Shown here: positions 26,207 to 35,492 of the stretch, piece by piece
How the letters are laid out: each line of letters opens with the position of its first letter
Numbering within the stretch: the stretch's first letter is position 1
Assembly: GCA_021824065.1 (NCBI GenBank)
Contig: JAKALU010000007.1
Coordinates: 1-51,439, forward strand
Origin: Nitrospirota bacterium
GTDB lineage: Bacteria; Nitrospirota; Thermodesulfovibrionia; Thermodesulfovibrionales; UBA1546
Direction: 5' to 3'
DNA: 51,439 nucleotides
Notes under the pieces: model-generated
Seen by the model: only the letters and a program-made list of their open reading frames with translations
The model's database searches: none
What the model was told of the DNA's origin: nothing
Translations under genes and position numbers: made by a program

Positions 26207-26542
26207 ATGAAAAGGAATCTTTTAATATTGGTTGCATTATTATTACTACAGTCAGGATGCGTTGAATCAGTGAGGTATTCACCCGATGAAATAAAAGATT
26301 TCCCCCCAGCGGTACAGGAACATATTAAACTCGGGGAGGTTGTAACAGGCATGACACAGCAACAGGTCAGATTTGCATGGGGTTCGCCTGCAACTATAAA
26401 CATACTTCAGCCATCTGAAGAAGGAAAATATAGAGAAGAATGGGTATATACAAAAGTAGGTATTTTTAAAACAAAACTTATATTCACCGACGGGAAACTC
26501 ACATATATAATAACCAACGAGCCAGGGATAATAAAAAAGTAG
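26207..26542 (+). CDS. SmpA/BamE-like lipoprotein
   Basis: MKRNLLILVALLLLQSGC lipobox; LGEVVTGMTQQQVRFAWGSP resembles the SmpA/OmlA motif. Confidence 0.65.
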   Translation: MKRNLLILVALLLLQSGCVESVRYSPDEIKDFPPAVQEHIKLGEVVTGMTQQQVRFAWGSPATINILQPSEEGKYREEWVYTKVGIFKTKLIFTDGKLTYIITNEPGIIKK

Positions 26543-26570
26543 TCAGTAGTAAGTCATAAAGGGATTGTTC

Positions 26571-29228
26571 ATGAAAAGCAAAGAGATAAGACAGGCATTT
26601 CTTGATTATTTTCTTTCTAAGGGGCATGAGATAGTAAAAAGCTCGCCTCTTATACCGAAACATGACCCTACGCTTCTTTTCACGAATGCAGGGATGGTGC
26701 AGTTCAAATCTGTTTTTTTAGGAGAAGAAAAAAGGCCATATATAAGGGCAGCCTCATGCCAGAAATGCTTAAGGGCCGGCGGAAAGCACAGCGACCTCGA
26801 GAACGTTGGTCATACTGCAAGGCACCACACATTTTTTGAAATGCTTGGGAATTTTTCCTTCGGGGATTACTTTAAAAGGGATGCAATACTCTTTGCATGG
26901 GAGCTTCTGACAGACCGGTTTAAACTATCAAAAGATAAACTATGGGTATCTGTTTATGAAAATGACGACGAGGCTGAAAGATTATGGAAAGAGCTTACAG
27001 GGATCTCTGCTAACAGGATTGTGCGGCTCGGCGCAAAGGATAATTTCTGGCAGATGGGAGACACAGGCCCTTGCGGTCCATGCTCTGAGATAATAATTGA
27101 TCAGGGAGAACATATAGGCTGTGGCCGCCCTGAATGTAGTGTGGGATGTGACTGTGACAGGTTCCTTGAACTATGGAATCTTGTATTTATGCAGTATAAC
27201 AGGGATGAATCAGGTAACCTCACACCATTGCCGAGACCGAGCATAGACACAGGGATGGGGATCGAGAGAATATCTGCTGTTCTTCAAGGGAGGATAAATA
27301 ATTTTGACACTGATCTGTTCTCACCTATTATATCTGAGATAACAGCACAATCACATAGCAGTTACGGGAAGAATACCGAAAGCGATACATCCATAAGGGT
27401 TATTGCCGACCATATCAGGGCAATAGCATTTTTGATTTCTGACGGCCTTATGCCCTCGAACGAGGGAAGAGGTTATGTGCTCAGAAGGATTATAAGGAGG
27501 GCATCAAGGCATGCAAAACTGCTCGGCATCACTGAGCCCGTGCTTTATAAGTTTATTGCCCCTGTGGCAGATTCCATGGGTGATGTCTATACAGAGCTTG
27601 TGGAGGAAAAGGAAAGGGCAGCAAAAGTTCTGAGGTTTGAAGAAGAGCGGTTTTCGAGAACACTGGAGCAGGGCATGAAGATTATAGACGAGATAATAGC
27701 CGCAACAAAGAAGGCAGGATTGAAGTCAATCCCGGGAGACGAAATATTCAGGTTATACGATACATATGGTTTCCCGGTTGACCTTGCCCGTGATATAGCA
27801 TCTGATAACAATCTCGTTTTAGATGAAGAGGGGTTTCACAAGGAGATGGAGATGCAGAGGGAAAGGGCAAGGGCATCATGGGTTGGCGAGGAAGAGGCTG
27901 TTTCATCAATATATAGAGAACTGCTCTCCGAGATAGGGAAGACAGAATTTGTCGGTTATGAAGCAATACAATCAGAATCTATAGTGAAGGCTATATTAAA
28001 AGAAGGCAGGGTTGTCAGGGAGGCATCTCAGGGCACAGTTGTAGAGGTATTTTTGGATAAAACTCCTTTTTACGGTGAATCAGGAGGTCAGGTAGGGGAC
28101 ACTGGTGAAATAACATCTGATGGGGTTAAGGCTTTAGTTACAGATACAAAGAAGGTTGTCGAGGGATTACATTCACACATCGTAAAAATCAAAGAGGGAA
28201 AATTAAGGGTCTGGGATAAGATAACCTGCGCTGTGGATTACCAAAAAAGAAAGGCTATAATGAGAAATCATACTGCAACGCACCTGCTTCAGGCGTCATT
28301 GAGAAATATAGTCGGCGAGCACGTAAAGCAGGCAGGCTCTCTTGTTGCTCCTGAGAGACTAAGGTTTGATTTTACGCATTTCTTCCCATTGAGCAATGCT
28401 GAGATAGAAGAGATTGAAGATTTGGTCAATCAGAAAATACTTGAAAACCTTAACGTTGGAGTCTCGGTTATGGAGATAAAAGAGGCGATTGCATCAGGGG
28501 CAACCGCCTTATTTGGCGAAAAATATGGTGAGACAGTTAGAGTTGTCAGAGTCCACGGGTTCAGCTCTGAACTGTGTGGAGGCACTCATTGTAAGACAAC
28601 AGGAGATATAGGCCCATTTGTTATAGTCTCAGAAGGGAGCGTTGCATCAGGCATAAGAAGGATAGAGGCATTAACAGGGAATGCCGCTCTTGACCATTTC
28701 AGGGAAAAAGAAAACGAACTGAGAAAGATTATAGAAATGCTTAAAACAGATAAGCCCTTTGAGAGGATTGAAAAGCTCCTTATCGAGACAAAGGCATTAG
28801 AAAAGGAGATAGAAAGACTTAAAGGCAGGGCAGCATCTGAAAACTCAGCAACACTGATTGAAAAAGCAAGAGATATAGATGGCATAAAAGTTATTTCCCG
28901 CAGGGTTGACGGCCTCGAAAAGAAAGACTTAAGGGTTCTTGCTGACAATCTGAAAGAAAAACTTGGCTCGGGCGTTATTGTGCTGGCATCTGCTAAAGAT
29001 GGCGAGGCAGCAATACTTTCCATGGTTACAAAGGATCTCGCTGGTAAGGTCAAGGCTGGAATGCTACTTAAAGAGATTGCACATCTCACAGGCGGCAGAG
29101 GCGGGGGCAAACCGGAAATGGCAGAGGGCGGGACAAAAGAGATTGAGAAGCTGGACAAGGCACTTGAAGCAGTGTACGATATAATAAAACAACAGGTTAA
29201 GGTAAAGGCCGAGGTTAAGGAAAATTAA
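26571..29228 (+). CDS. alaS: Alanyl-tRNA synthetase
   Basis: RQAFLDYFLSKGHEIVKSSPLIP...LLFTNAGMVQFKSVFLG; NHTATHLLQASLR; SSELCGGTHCKTTGDIG; GGRGGGKPEMAEGG. Confidence 0.98.
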   Translation: MKSKEIRQAFLDYFLSKGHEIVKSSPLIPKHDPTLLFTNAGMVQFKSVFLGEEKRPYIRAASCQKCLRAGGKHSDLENVGHTARHHTFFEMLGNFSFGDYFKRDAILFAWELLTDRFKLSKDKLWVSVYENDDEAERLWKELTGISANRIVRLGAKDNFWQMGDTGPCGPCSEIIIDQGEHIGCGRPECSVGCDCDRFLELWNLVFMQYNRDESGNLTPLPRPSIDTGMGIERISAVLQGRINNFDTDLFSPIISEITAQSHSSYGKNTESDTSIRVIADHIRAIAFLISDGLMPSNEGRGYVLRRIIRRASRHAKLLGITEPVLYKFIAPVADSMGDVYTELVEEKERAAKVLRFEEERFSRTLEQGMKIIDEIIAATKKAGLKSIPGDEIFRLYDTYGFPVDLARDIASDNNLVLDEEGFHKEMEMQRERARASWVGEEEAVSSIYRELLSEIGKTEFVGYEAIQSESIVKAILKEGRVVREASQGTVVEVFLDKTPFYGESGGQVGDTGEITSDGVKALVTDTKKVVEGLHSHIVKIKEGKLRVWDKITCAVDYQKRKAIMRNHTATHLLQASLRNIVGEHVKQAGSLVAPERLRFDFTHFFPLSNAEIEEIEDLVNQKILENLNVGVSVMEIKEAIASGATALFGEKYGETVRVVRVHGFSSELCGGTHCKTTGDIGPFVIVSEGSVASGIRRIEALTGNAALDHFREKENELRKIIEMLKTDKPFERIEKLLIETKALEKEIERLKGRAASENSATLIEKARDIDGIKVISRRVDGLEKKDLRVLADNLKEKLGSGVIVLASAKDGEAAILSMVTKDLAGKVKAGMLLKEIAHLTGGRGGGKPEMAEGGTKEIEKLDKALEAVYDIIKQQVKVKAEVKEN

Positions 29229-29266
29229 AGATTTTTAATCTTAACCTAAACCTTAGCCTCAACCTG
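29193..29266. repeat. Inverted repeat of TTAAGG-type short units spanning the alaS 3' end
   Basis: Arms caggttaaggtaaaggccgaggttaag / cttaacctaaaccttagcctcaacctg; 21/27 complementary. Confidence 0.75.
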
Positions 29267-29286
29267 AATTTATACGGAGGTGTTTT

Positions 29287-29610
29287 ATGACATTTTTTGA
29301 GACGGTAAGGAATGCGATGCTTGCAGGTTTCGGGATGCAGCAGAAGGTCAAGGAATTTATTGACGAGCTTGTTAAGAAAGGTGAACTGAGCGAATCACAG
29401 GGAGCAAAACTCGTAAAAGAGTGGTCTGAGAAGGCTGAAAAAAGCACCGAAGGGTTAACCAAGAACTTTTCAGAGATATTGACTAAGACCTTAGACAAGA
29501 TGAACCTTCCAACCAAGGATGATATTGAAAAACTTAATAAAAAAGTCCAGACATTGTCGAATAGAGTTAAAAAGCTTGAGGGCGTAAAAGGGGAGGAGCA
29601 GGAAGAATAA
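29287..29610 (+). CDS. Phasin-like/PHA granule-associated-like coiled-coil protein
   Basis: MTFFETVRNAMLAGFGMQQKVKEFIDELVKKGELSESQGAKLVKEW; C-terminal coiled coil; adjacent to ubiB-like gene. Confidence 0.6.
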   Translation: MTFFETVRNAMLAGFGMQQKVKEFIDELVKKGELSESQGAKLVKEWSEKAEKSTEGLTKNFSEILTKTLDKMNLPTKDDIEKLNKKVQTLSNRVKKLEGVKGEEQEE

Positions 29611-29613
29611 CCG

Positions 29614-31317
29614 ATGCCTTTCAGTCTGCTCAAACTCAGGAGCACTTATAAAAACATCAATAGGGTAAGGCAGATTATAAATGTCTTTCTGAAGTATGGA
29701 TTCGGGCATGTAATAGATCAACTCCGCCTCCACAGGTTCATCCCCCTCAGGAAAAGGCTAAAGGCATTCGGCCAGTGGCCAGCAGTAAAAGGGCCAACCG
29801 TCCCTGAAAGACTCAGGATGGCATTTGCGGAGCTCGGTCCAAGCTTTATAAAACTTGCGCAACTCCTCTCAGCGAGACCAGACCTTATTACTGCTCCTTT
29901 CGCTAATGAATTCAAGAAACTTCAGGATAAAGTACCGCCATTTCCAGTCGATGAGGCAAAAAAGATTATAGAAGATGAGATACGTCTGCCGATTAATAAG
30001 ATATTCTCTGATTTTAGGGATGAACCAATTGCAGCTGCATCAATTGCGCAGGTTCATCACGGAACCCTTATCGATGGAAGCGATGTGATAATAAAGGTGC
30101 AGAGACCCAATATCAAAGAGCAGATAGAGACAGACATAAATATCCTTACAACAATAGCTCAGCTTATGGATAAGCACATCCCTGAAAGCAGATTTTTTAA
30201 CCCAACAGGCATTGTAGAGGAGTTCTCAAAGACTGTAAGAAAAGAACTCGATTTTCTTGAAGAGGCTAAAAACTGTAATCGTTTTGGGAAAAACTTTGAA
30301 GATAATCCAAATGTGTATATCCCCAGAGTATATGGTGAATTTACTACCGAAAAAGTCCTTATGATGGAGAGAATTGACGGCGTCAGACTCGATGACATTA
30401 CTGAAATAGACGCAATGGGGCTTGATAGGAAAGAGCTTGCAAAGATAGGCGTTGATACATATTTTAAGATGATACTCGATGATGGGTTCTTTCACGCCGA
30501 TCCTCATCCCGGTAATCTCTTTGCAATGCCTACAGGGCAGATTGGATTTATGGATTTTGGAATAGTTGGAAGGGTTACAGATGAGATGAAAGAAACTATG
30601 GCTAATACATTCCTTGCCCTTATAAATAAAGATTTTGACAGGTTGATTGACCAGTATATTGAACTCGGGCTTGTTCCTGAAGAAGTTGACCTGGTTGCCT
30701 TCAGGAAAGATTTTAAGGCGGACCTCACTGACTTCTTGGAACCTCTTTACGGCCTGACTCTGAAAGAGATAAATTTTGCTGAATATATGGACACTGTAAC
30801 CCATCTGGCAATAAAACATAATATGAAGATCCCGTCAGACCTCCTCCTTATTAATAAGGCAATGCTGATTCTCGAAAACATTGGAAGAGAACTCGATCCC
30901 AATTTTAATTTTACTGCTGCAGCAGAGCCTTATGCCTCCAAACTTGCCAGGGAAAAATTGAGCCCGTCAAGGATATACGATAAGGCAAAGAAAAACATAG
31001 AGGAAGTCGGGGACTTTGTAGTCCTGTTCCCGAGACAGATGAAACAGATTATAAGAAAGGTTTTAAAAGATGATATCCATCTTAAAATGACTCATATTGG
31101 TCTTGAAAAGTTTATCAGAGATATGGATAAATCCAGTAACAGGATAGCATTTGCCATGATTGTGAGTGCTATGATTATAAGCTCTGCAATAATGCATGCA
31201 ACAGGTGTCCGTCCAACCATATTCGGTTTTTCCTTCCTTGGTCTTAGTGCCTTTGCCTTTGCATTTCTTCTTGGTATCTGGTTGCTTATTTCTATAATAC
31301 GTTCTGGAAGATTGTAG
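29614..31317 (+). CDS. ubiB: ABC1/UbiB family kinase-like protein
   Basis: LGPSFIKLAQLLSARPDL, AAASIAQVHHGTL, DGFFHADPHPGNL, two C-terminal TM helices. Confidence 0.92.
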   Translation: MPFSLLKLRSTYKNINRVRQIINVFLKYGFGHVIDQLRLHRFIPLRKRLKAFGQWPAVKGPTVPERLRMAFAELGPSFIKLAQLLSARPDLITAPFANEFKKLQDKVPPFPVDEAKKIIEDEIRLPINKIFSDFRDEPIAAASIAQVHHGTLIDGSDVIIKVQRPNIKEQIETDINILTTIAQLMDKHIPESRFFNPTGIVEEFSKTVRKELDFLEEAKNCNRFGKNFEDNPNVYIPRVYGEFTTEKVLMMERIDGVRLDDITEIDAMGLDRKELAKIGVDTYFKMILDDGFFHADPHPGNLFAMPTGQIGFMDFGIVGRVTDEMKETMANTFLALINKDFDRLIDQYIELGLVPEEVDLVAFRKDFKADLTDFLEPLYGLTLKEINFAEYMDTVTHLAIKHNMKIPSDLLLINKAMLILENIGRELDPNFNFTAAAEPYASKLAREKLSPSRIYDKAKKNIEEVGDFVVLFPRQMKQIIRKVLKDDIHLKMTHIGLEKFIRDMDKSSNRIAFAMIVSAMIISSAIMHATGVRPTIFGFSFLGLSAFAFAFLLGIWLLISIIRSGRL

Positions 31318-31591
31318 GCTGTCAGATGATTATCTCCTGAGTAACGTCATTGTAAGGAGCAGTGGCAACTCTGTAATCCAATACACATGTTAAGAAGTAA
31401 ATTACCTGAAAGCAATGATTTATTGCTAAAGCTATTAAGATCCGAACAATATTCGCTTTTAAGTTCAAACAGCAAATAAACCTGATTTTATAAGCCTTTA
31501 ATAGAGACTTCAATTGTCCGAATATCTTTCTTAATCATTTCAATGAAGCATGGAATGACATTTGCTACAAAGGAAACGGGGGGAAAGGCTG

Positions 31592-32098
31592 ATGGCAAGG
31601 ACATTGTTTGACCATCAAAAACAGGAGGGCGTGGTTATGGGATTTGAATATATCACTCCTTTCGTTGACTCTACCCAGAGTGTTATCGAGAGCTTAATAT
31701 CGTCTACTGTAAAAAGAAGCGCCATAATTTTAAAAGATTCCCTCGATACAAATGGTATATCTGCAACATTTTATCTGTCCGGCAGCATTGAAGGCCGCAT
31801 AGTCCTGGATATTGAGCCTGAATTGGCAAAAAAGATCGCTGGTTTCATGAATGGCATGAGATTTGACCAGCTTGATAACCTTGCTGTAGATACAATCTGT
31901 GAACTCGTAAATATAATCCTCAGGAAGACTGTTTTGATACTTAATAGCAGGGGGTTCAGATTAAAGGTATCTCCCCCGTATTACTTTATAGGCGAAAAAA
32001 TATGTTCTGGTCTTGAATCCATCTGTATCAGCCTTATTACGAAGTGGGGTAACGTGAGGATACTGGCTGCAGTAAATGAAAAAAAAGGGTTCAACTGA
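31592..32098 (+). CDS. CheX-like chemotaxis phosphatase
   Basis: FEYITPFVDSTQSVIESL ... ELAKKIAGFMNGM ... DTICELVNIILRKTV typical of CheX/CheC-like folds. Confidence 0.8.
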   Translation: MARTLFDHQKQEGVVMGFEYITPFVDSTQSVIESLISSTVKRSAIILKDSLDTNGISATFYLSGSIEGRIVLDIEPELAKKIAGFMNGMRFDQLDNLAVDTICELVNIILRKTVLILNSRGFRLKVSPPYYFIGEKICSGLESICISLITKWGNVRILAAVNEKKGFN

Positions 32099-32100
32099 TA

Positions 32101-32475
32101 TCAGAATGTTAATCCCTGTCTTTCAAGCAACATCTGACCTAAAAATGATCCGGGCTTTATCTCCGAGTTGGGAATAAGCTCTGCCTTATCAAGTTCGTAA
32201 TGCTTTACACATGATGCACAGATGTAGAATTTTACATTAAAGTCTTCGATGAGTGTCTTTATGAGAGATGCCACGGGAGAGAATTCATCCTTTGCCTGCC
32301 ATATCAATGTTTCGGCAAATCCCTTTTTTGCAAGCAACGCCCCTTTGTCCATAAGGAAAAAGTCGAGTTCTACATCGAATGCCCTCATGTTTGTGGCAAG
32401 CTGCAAAGCACCTGCGACCTTGTCAGGATTATCATAAGAATGAGTGATTATAAAAACAAATTTTTTCTCTGCCAT
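32101..32475 (-). CDS. DsrE/DsrF-like family protein
   Basis: KFVFIITHSYDNPDKVAGALQLATNMRAFDVELDFFLMDKGALLAKKGF; CASCVKHYEL. Confidence 0.8.
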   Translation of the reverse strand: MAEKKFVFIITHSYDNPDKVAGALQLATNMRAFDVELDFFLMDKGALLAKKGFAETLIWQAKDEFSPVASLIKTLIEDFNVKFYICASCVKHYELDKAELIPNSEIKPGSFLGQMLLERQGLTF

Positions 32476-32517
32476 TTTGAACCTCCCTTGTTAATTGGGT
32501 TAACGTTACAAGAAAAT

Positions 32518-32643
32518 TGTCATTCCCGCGAAAGCTGGAATCCGGATGTCGTCCCTGTGAAAACTGGGAACCCTGGGTGCCCGATTAAAAACTTCGGGCA
32601 TGACAAATATAAGACCGGATTCCACATCAAATGTGCAATGACA
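32518..32643. repeat. REP/MITE-like palindromic element (TGTCATTCCCGCGAAAGCTGGAATCCGG ... CCGGATTCC...AATGACA)
   Basis: Outer arms 32518-32545 and 32615-32643 are inverted with TGTCATT and GGAATCCGG blocks matching; intergenic. Confidence 0.7.
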
Positions 32644-32662
32644 GCTAATACATAAAAAATGC

Positions 32663-33799
32663 TCAGGATGAAGAGTAAAGGGCACACCTGTAAAGGTCTT
32701 TCCCTAAAGGATCGCCAAGAAGTTCTGCCCTGTATCTGCACCCGCCTCTGCATGATTCAATATGTTCACAGTCACATTTTAGTTCATCAAGCCTGATTGG
32801 TCTAATCCTCTGCCAGCATTCCCTTAGCCCATCTTCAATTCTGCCAACAGCCTTATCAGAATAAAAAGTGCATTTTGAGACTTTGCCGTCTGCCATAATA
32901 GACATCAGGTGCAATCCGCATGCAAAACCTGCTGCACTTGCATGAAGTCCATCTCCATAACCATATCTGAGATATTTCCCGCTCAGTTCAGGATTTATTT
33001 GAAATTCAATGTTCTCTTTAAGTCTGCCGGTTATACACGGGACATCAACTGTCCAGTCCTTTATCCCTGTATTTTTAAATAGTCTTTCCATTTCATTAAA
33101 ATCCTCAAGATTTTTAGAGTGAACCATTGTCGAAATAGAGACCTCAAAACCCGAATCAATAGAACGCTTCACAACTCCCATTGCTGTTTTAAAAGTTCCT
33201 TTGCCTCTCAGTAAATCATGTGCATTATCAAGACCGTCTATACTGATCTGTATTTCGTCAACGTTTAGATTCTTAAGAATTTTTTCATTAAGCAATGTGC
33301 CATTTGTGAATAAAACTTTTCTCACAGAAAATTCAGGAAACATTTTATTGATTTCTTCGAATCTGCTATGAAGCAGCGGCTCGCCGCCTGTGATGAGTAC
33401 CCTTAGCCCCTGCATCTCTTCAAATTCATGGAGAATTCTTTTAACCTGAGACGGTGAAAGTTCATGTTGAGTATTAACATCATCCTCAATATAACAATGC
33501 CTGCACCTCAGATTGCACCTGTCTGTAATCTGAAGTTCAAGGTATCGAAGCGAGGGCACAGGAGACTTTATAAGAGGAGGGCGTTTTATTGAAACTTTAT
33601 CAACGGTCAGTATCACCTCATTCAAACAATAATCAATAAATTCACTATCTTTGGCATTGCCTCCATAGTCAGAAGAACATTTTTTAAGAAATTCAAACGC
33701 CCTGTCATCAAGCTCATAAAGCTCGTCTTTCTTAATATGATAAACAGAAGGGGCTTCAAGCCATTTAAGCACAGCTCCTGCGGTCAGGAAATAATTCAT
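32663..33799 (-). CDS. Radical SAM/SPASM protein (peptide-maturase-like)
   Basis: CNLRCRHCYIEDD; LITGGEPLLHSRFEEI; C-terminal CDCEHIESCRGGCRYRAELLGDPLGKDLYRC; PqqD-like N-terminus. Confidence 0.85.
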   Translation of the reverse strand: MNYFLTAGAVLKWLEAPSVYHIKKDELYELDDRAFEFLKKCSSDYGGNAKDSEFIDYCLNEVILTVDKVSIKRPPLIKSPVPSLRYLELQITDRCNLRCRHCYIEDDVNTQHELSPSQVKRILHEFEEMQGLRVLITGGEPLLHSRFEEINKMFPEFSVRKVLFTNGTLLNEKILKNLNVDEIQISIDGLDNAHDLLRGKGTFKTAMGVVKRSIDSGFEVSISTMVHSKNLEDFNEMERLFKNTGIKDWTVDVPCITGRLKENIEFQINPELSGKYLRYGYGDGLHASAAGFACGLHLMSIMADGKVSKCTFYSDKAVGRIEDGLRECWQRIRPIRLDELKCDCEHIESCRGGCRYRAELLGDPLGKDLYRCALYSSS

Positions 33800-33864
33800 G
33801 TCTTATTATACATGACATAAATACCAGTTCTGAACTTTACCCCCTTGCCCTTAGCCGAGAAAAG

Positions 33865-33884
33865 TAGGAACCGCTAGGAACCGC
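33865..33884. promoter_or_regulatory. 10-bp tandem direct repeat (TAGGAACCGC x2) just upstream of a TTGACA box, luxR-type gene promoter region
   Basis: taggaaccgctaggaaccgc followed by TTGACA at 33892-33897 and a TGTGATAGT-like -10 region. Confidence 0.5.
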
Positions 33885-33987
33885 TAAGTCCTTGACAGGC
33901 ATAGCGTTTTGTGATAGTTTCTGTTTATGGTGATGGGTAGCAGCATTCTGTAACAAATGTTTACGCTATCTCGGGGGCAGGAATAGC

Positions 33988-34737
33988 ATGATTTTTAAGA
34001 ATCTGTTGTCCAAAAGAGATGCCATTTCTCTGCTGGAGTTAATCCATACAAGCCTCTTTTGTTCAAGCGAGGAAGATTTCAAAGAACTTGTAAATAAACT
34101 AAATGAAGTGATTTCATATGATTTTGCTATCAGCGGCGTTGCCAGAACAGACAGCTATGGAAATGTAGTTTCATATAAAATTGTAAATGTGAATTATCCT
34201 GCTGAATGGCTTGATATTTATACAGCTAAAAACTTATATAGCATAGATTCCATTGTTAAGGAGAACTTCACTAATTTTAGGTTGCAGCGGTGGAAGGATA
34301 CTTTTAGAAAACACCTCACCCCGAGAGAATTCTTATCCCGTGCTGGAGATTTTGGCCTAAGGGATGGTTTTACCCATGGGCAGAGAAACCGCACCGGCAG
34401 CAGAGGTAGCATCTTTACAATCTCAGGTAATTCGATAGAATTCAATAATCGCACGGAAATGATTCTGGAACTTGTTGCCCCTCATCTTCATCAGACAATT
34501 GCCCGTATAGCCGATGAGCAAAACAGAAATAATACCATCTCTCTTTCAAAGCGGGAGAGAGAAGTTCTTAACTGGTTGCGAGAAGGCAAAAGTTCATGGG
34601 ATATATCACAGATACTCCATATTAGTGAGAGAACAGTAATATTTCACATTGAAAATATCAAAAAGAAACTCGATGTTGTAAACAGACTCCAGGCTGTTGC
34701 TGTTGCTGTTCAGCAAGGGCTGATTGGTGTTGAGTAA
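33988..34737 (+). CDS. LuxR-family quorum-sensing transcriptional regulator (autoinducer-binding + HTH_LuxR)
   Basis: C-terminal LSKREREVLNWLREGKSSWDISQILHISERTVIFHIENIKKKLDVVNRLQAVAVAVQQGLI; N-terminal autoinducer-binding-like YPAEWLDIYTAKNLYSIDSIV and GLRDGFT. Confidence 0.9.
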   Translation: MIFKNLLSKRDAISLLELIHTSLFCSSEEDFKELVNKLNEVISYDFAISGVARTDSYGNVVSYKIVNVNYPAEWLDIYTAKNLYSIDSIVKENFTNFRLQRWKDTFRKHLTPREFLSRAGDFGLRDGFTHGQRNRTGSRGSIFTISGNSIEFNNRTEMILELVAPHLHQTIARIADEQNRNNTISLSKREREVLNWLREGKSSWDISQILHISERTVIFHIENIKKKLDVVNRLQAVAVAVQQGLIGVE

Positions 34738-35407
34738 ACCACTTCAGCATATCAGGCCGTTTTTCAGCATTTAATGTTTCAAATTCTCTCCAGTCCATAA
34801 TAACTGCACAAGCCTTTGCGCCGTCAGGCATTACCTGTGGTTCTCCTATCAATTTGCAGGGGAATCCTGCTGCCCTTAATAGCCTCCAGACCTTATTCTC
34901 CACGACTGTATAAATATACTGAATATTGTTCTTGAGACACCAGTGGTAAACGCCTTTATAAAGGAACATGGATATGCGGTGAATGCTAAAATTACCGTTT
35001 ATGCTATCGGTTCTTGCTTCAGGCGCTACGCATATCCTTGATGTTTCTACCGTAGCACCTTCACGCTTGACTATATATTCGGAACTGACAAGAGATTTGA
35101 ATTCCCTGTCTATCATGAAAGGGTATTCAGCCGATATCAGTCTTATATGTGCAAGCATTCTGTTATCCCTTTCAAAGACGCCGAAGGGGATTGCGTACTT
35201 ATCATAACCATCTGTTTCAAGTCCATTTTCCGATTGAGGCACCCAGCCCAGTTCCTGTGCAAAGATTCTGTGTCTTAAATGATAAGCCTGAATCTTTTCC
35301 TCCTCTGTTATCAGGTTTTTTACAACCAGACCTTCTTCTTGAATAAATATCGCGTGGTTTTCACTGCTTTCAGTATGCTTCCTGTCCTGTTGCTTTAACG
35401 ATGCCAT
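34658..35407 (-). CDS. luxI: Acyl-homoserine-lactone synthase (LuxI family)
   Basis: LuxI invariant residues present: LRHRIFAQELGW, ETDGYDKYA, AHIRLI, FMIDREF, ATVETSRICV. Convergent with the luxR-type gene. Confidence 0.92.
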   Translation of the reverse strand: MASLKQQDRKHTESSENHAIFIQEEGLVVKNLITEEEKIQAYHLRHRIFAQELGWVPQSENGLETDGYDKYAIPFGVFERDNRMLAHIRLISAEYPFMIDREFKSLVSSEYIVKREGATVETSRICVAPEARTDSINGNFSIHRISMFLYKGVYHWCLKNNIQYIYTVVENKVWRLLRAAGFPCKLIGEPQVMPDGAKACAVIMDWREFETLNAEKRPDMLKWFTQHQSALAEQQQQQPGVCLQHRVSF

Positions 35408-35464
35408 AATTGCCCTCCTTTTGTGATTTTTTATTTATTGAAAGATGAAAACACTAAAAAAAGC

Positions 35465-35484
35465 ACCTGTAAGAAATTACAGGT
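35465..35484. promoter_or_regulatory. lux box ACCTGTAAGAAATTACAGGT
   Basis: ACCTGT-N8-ACAGGT, 20 bp, as in the classical lux box; extends to a CACCTGTAA-N4-TTACAGGTG inverted repeat; lies between divergent luxI and cheR. Confidence 0.85.
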
Positions 35485-35492
35485 GACAAGAA

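Noticed and set aside
20151-31317. pgpA-cinA-thpR-recA-pilT-recX-alaS-ubiB gene order as a novel cluster
   Set aside because: Apart from the TA islet this is an ordinary housekeeping arrangement seen in many bacteria.
31345-31385. Degenerate GTCATTG-AAGGAGC-AGTGGCAA-CT repeat copy downstream of ubiB
   Set aside because: Resembles a decayed copy of the 44043 repeat, but too diverged to claim by eye.
32440-32655. 71-aa ORF after the DsrE gene
   Set aside because: Translated REP-like repeat (NCHSRESWNPDVVPVKTGNPG is a typical artefact of this repeat).
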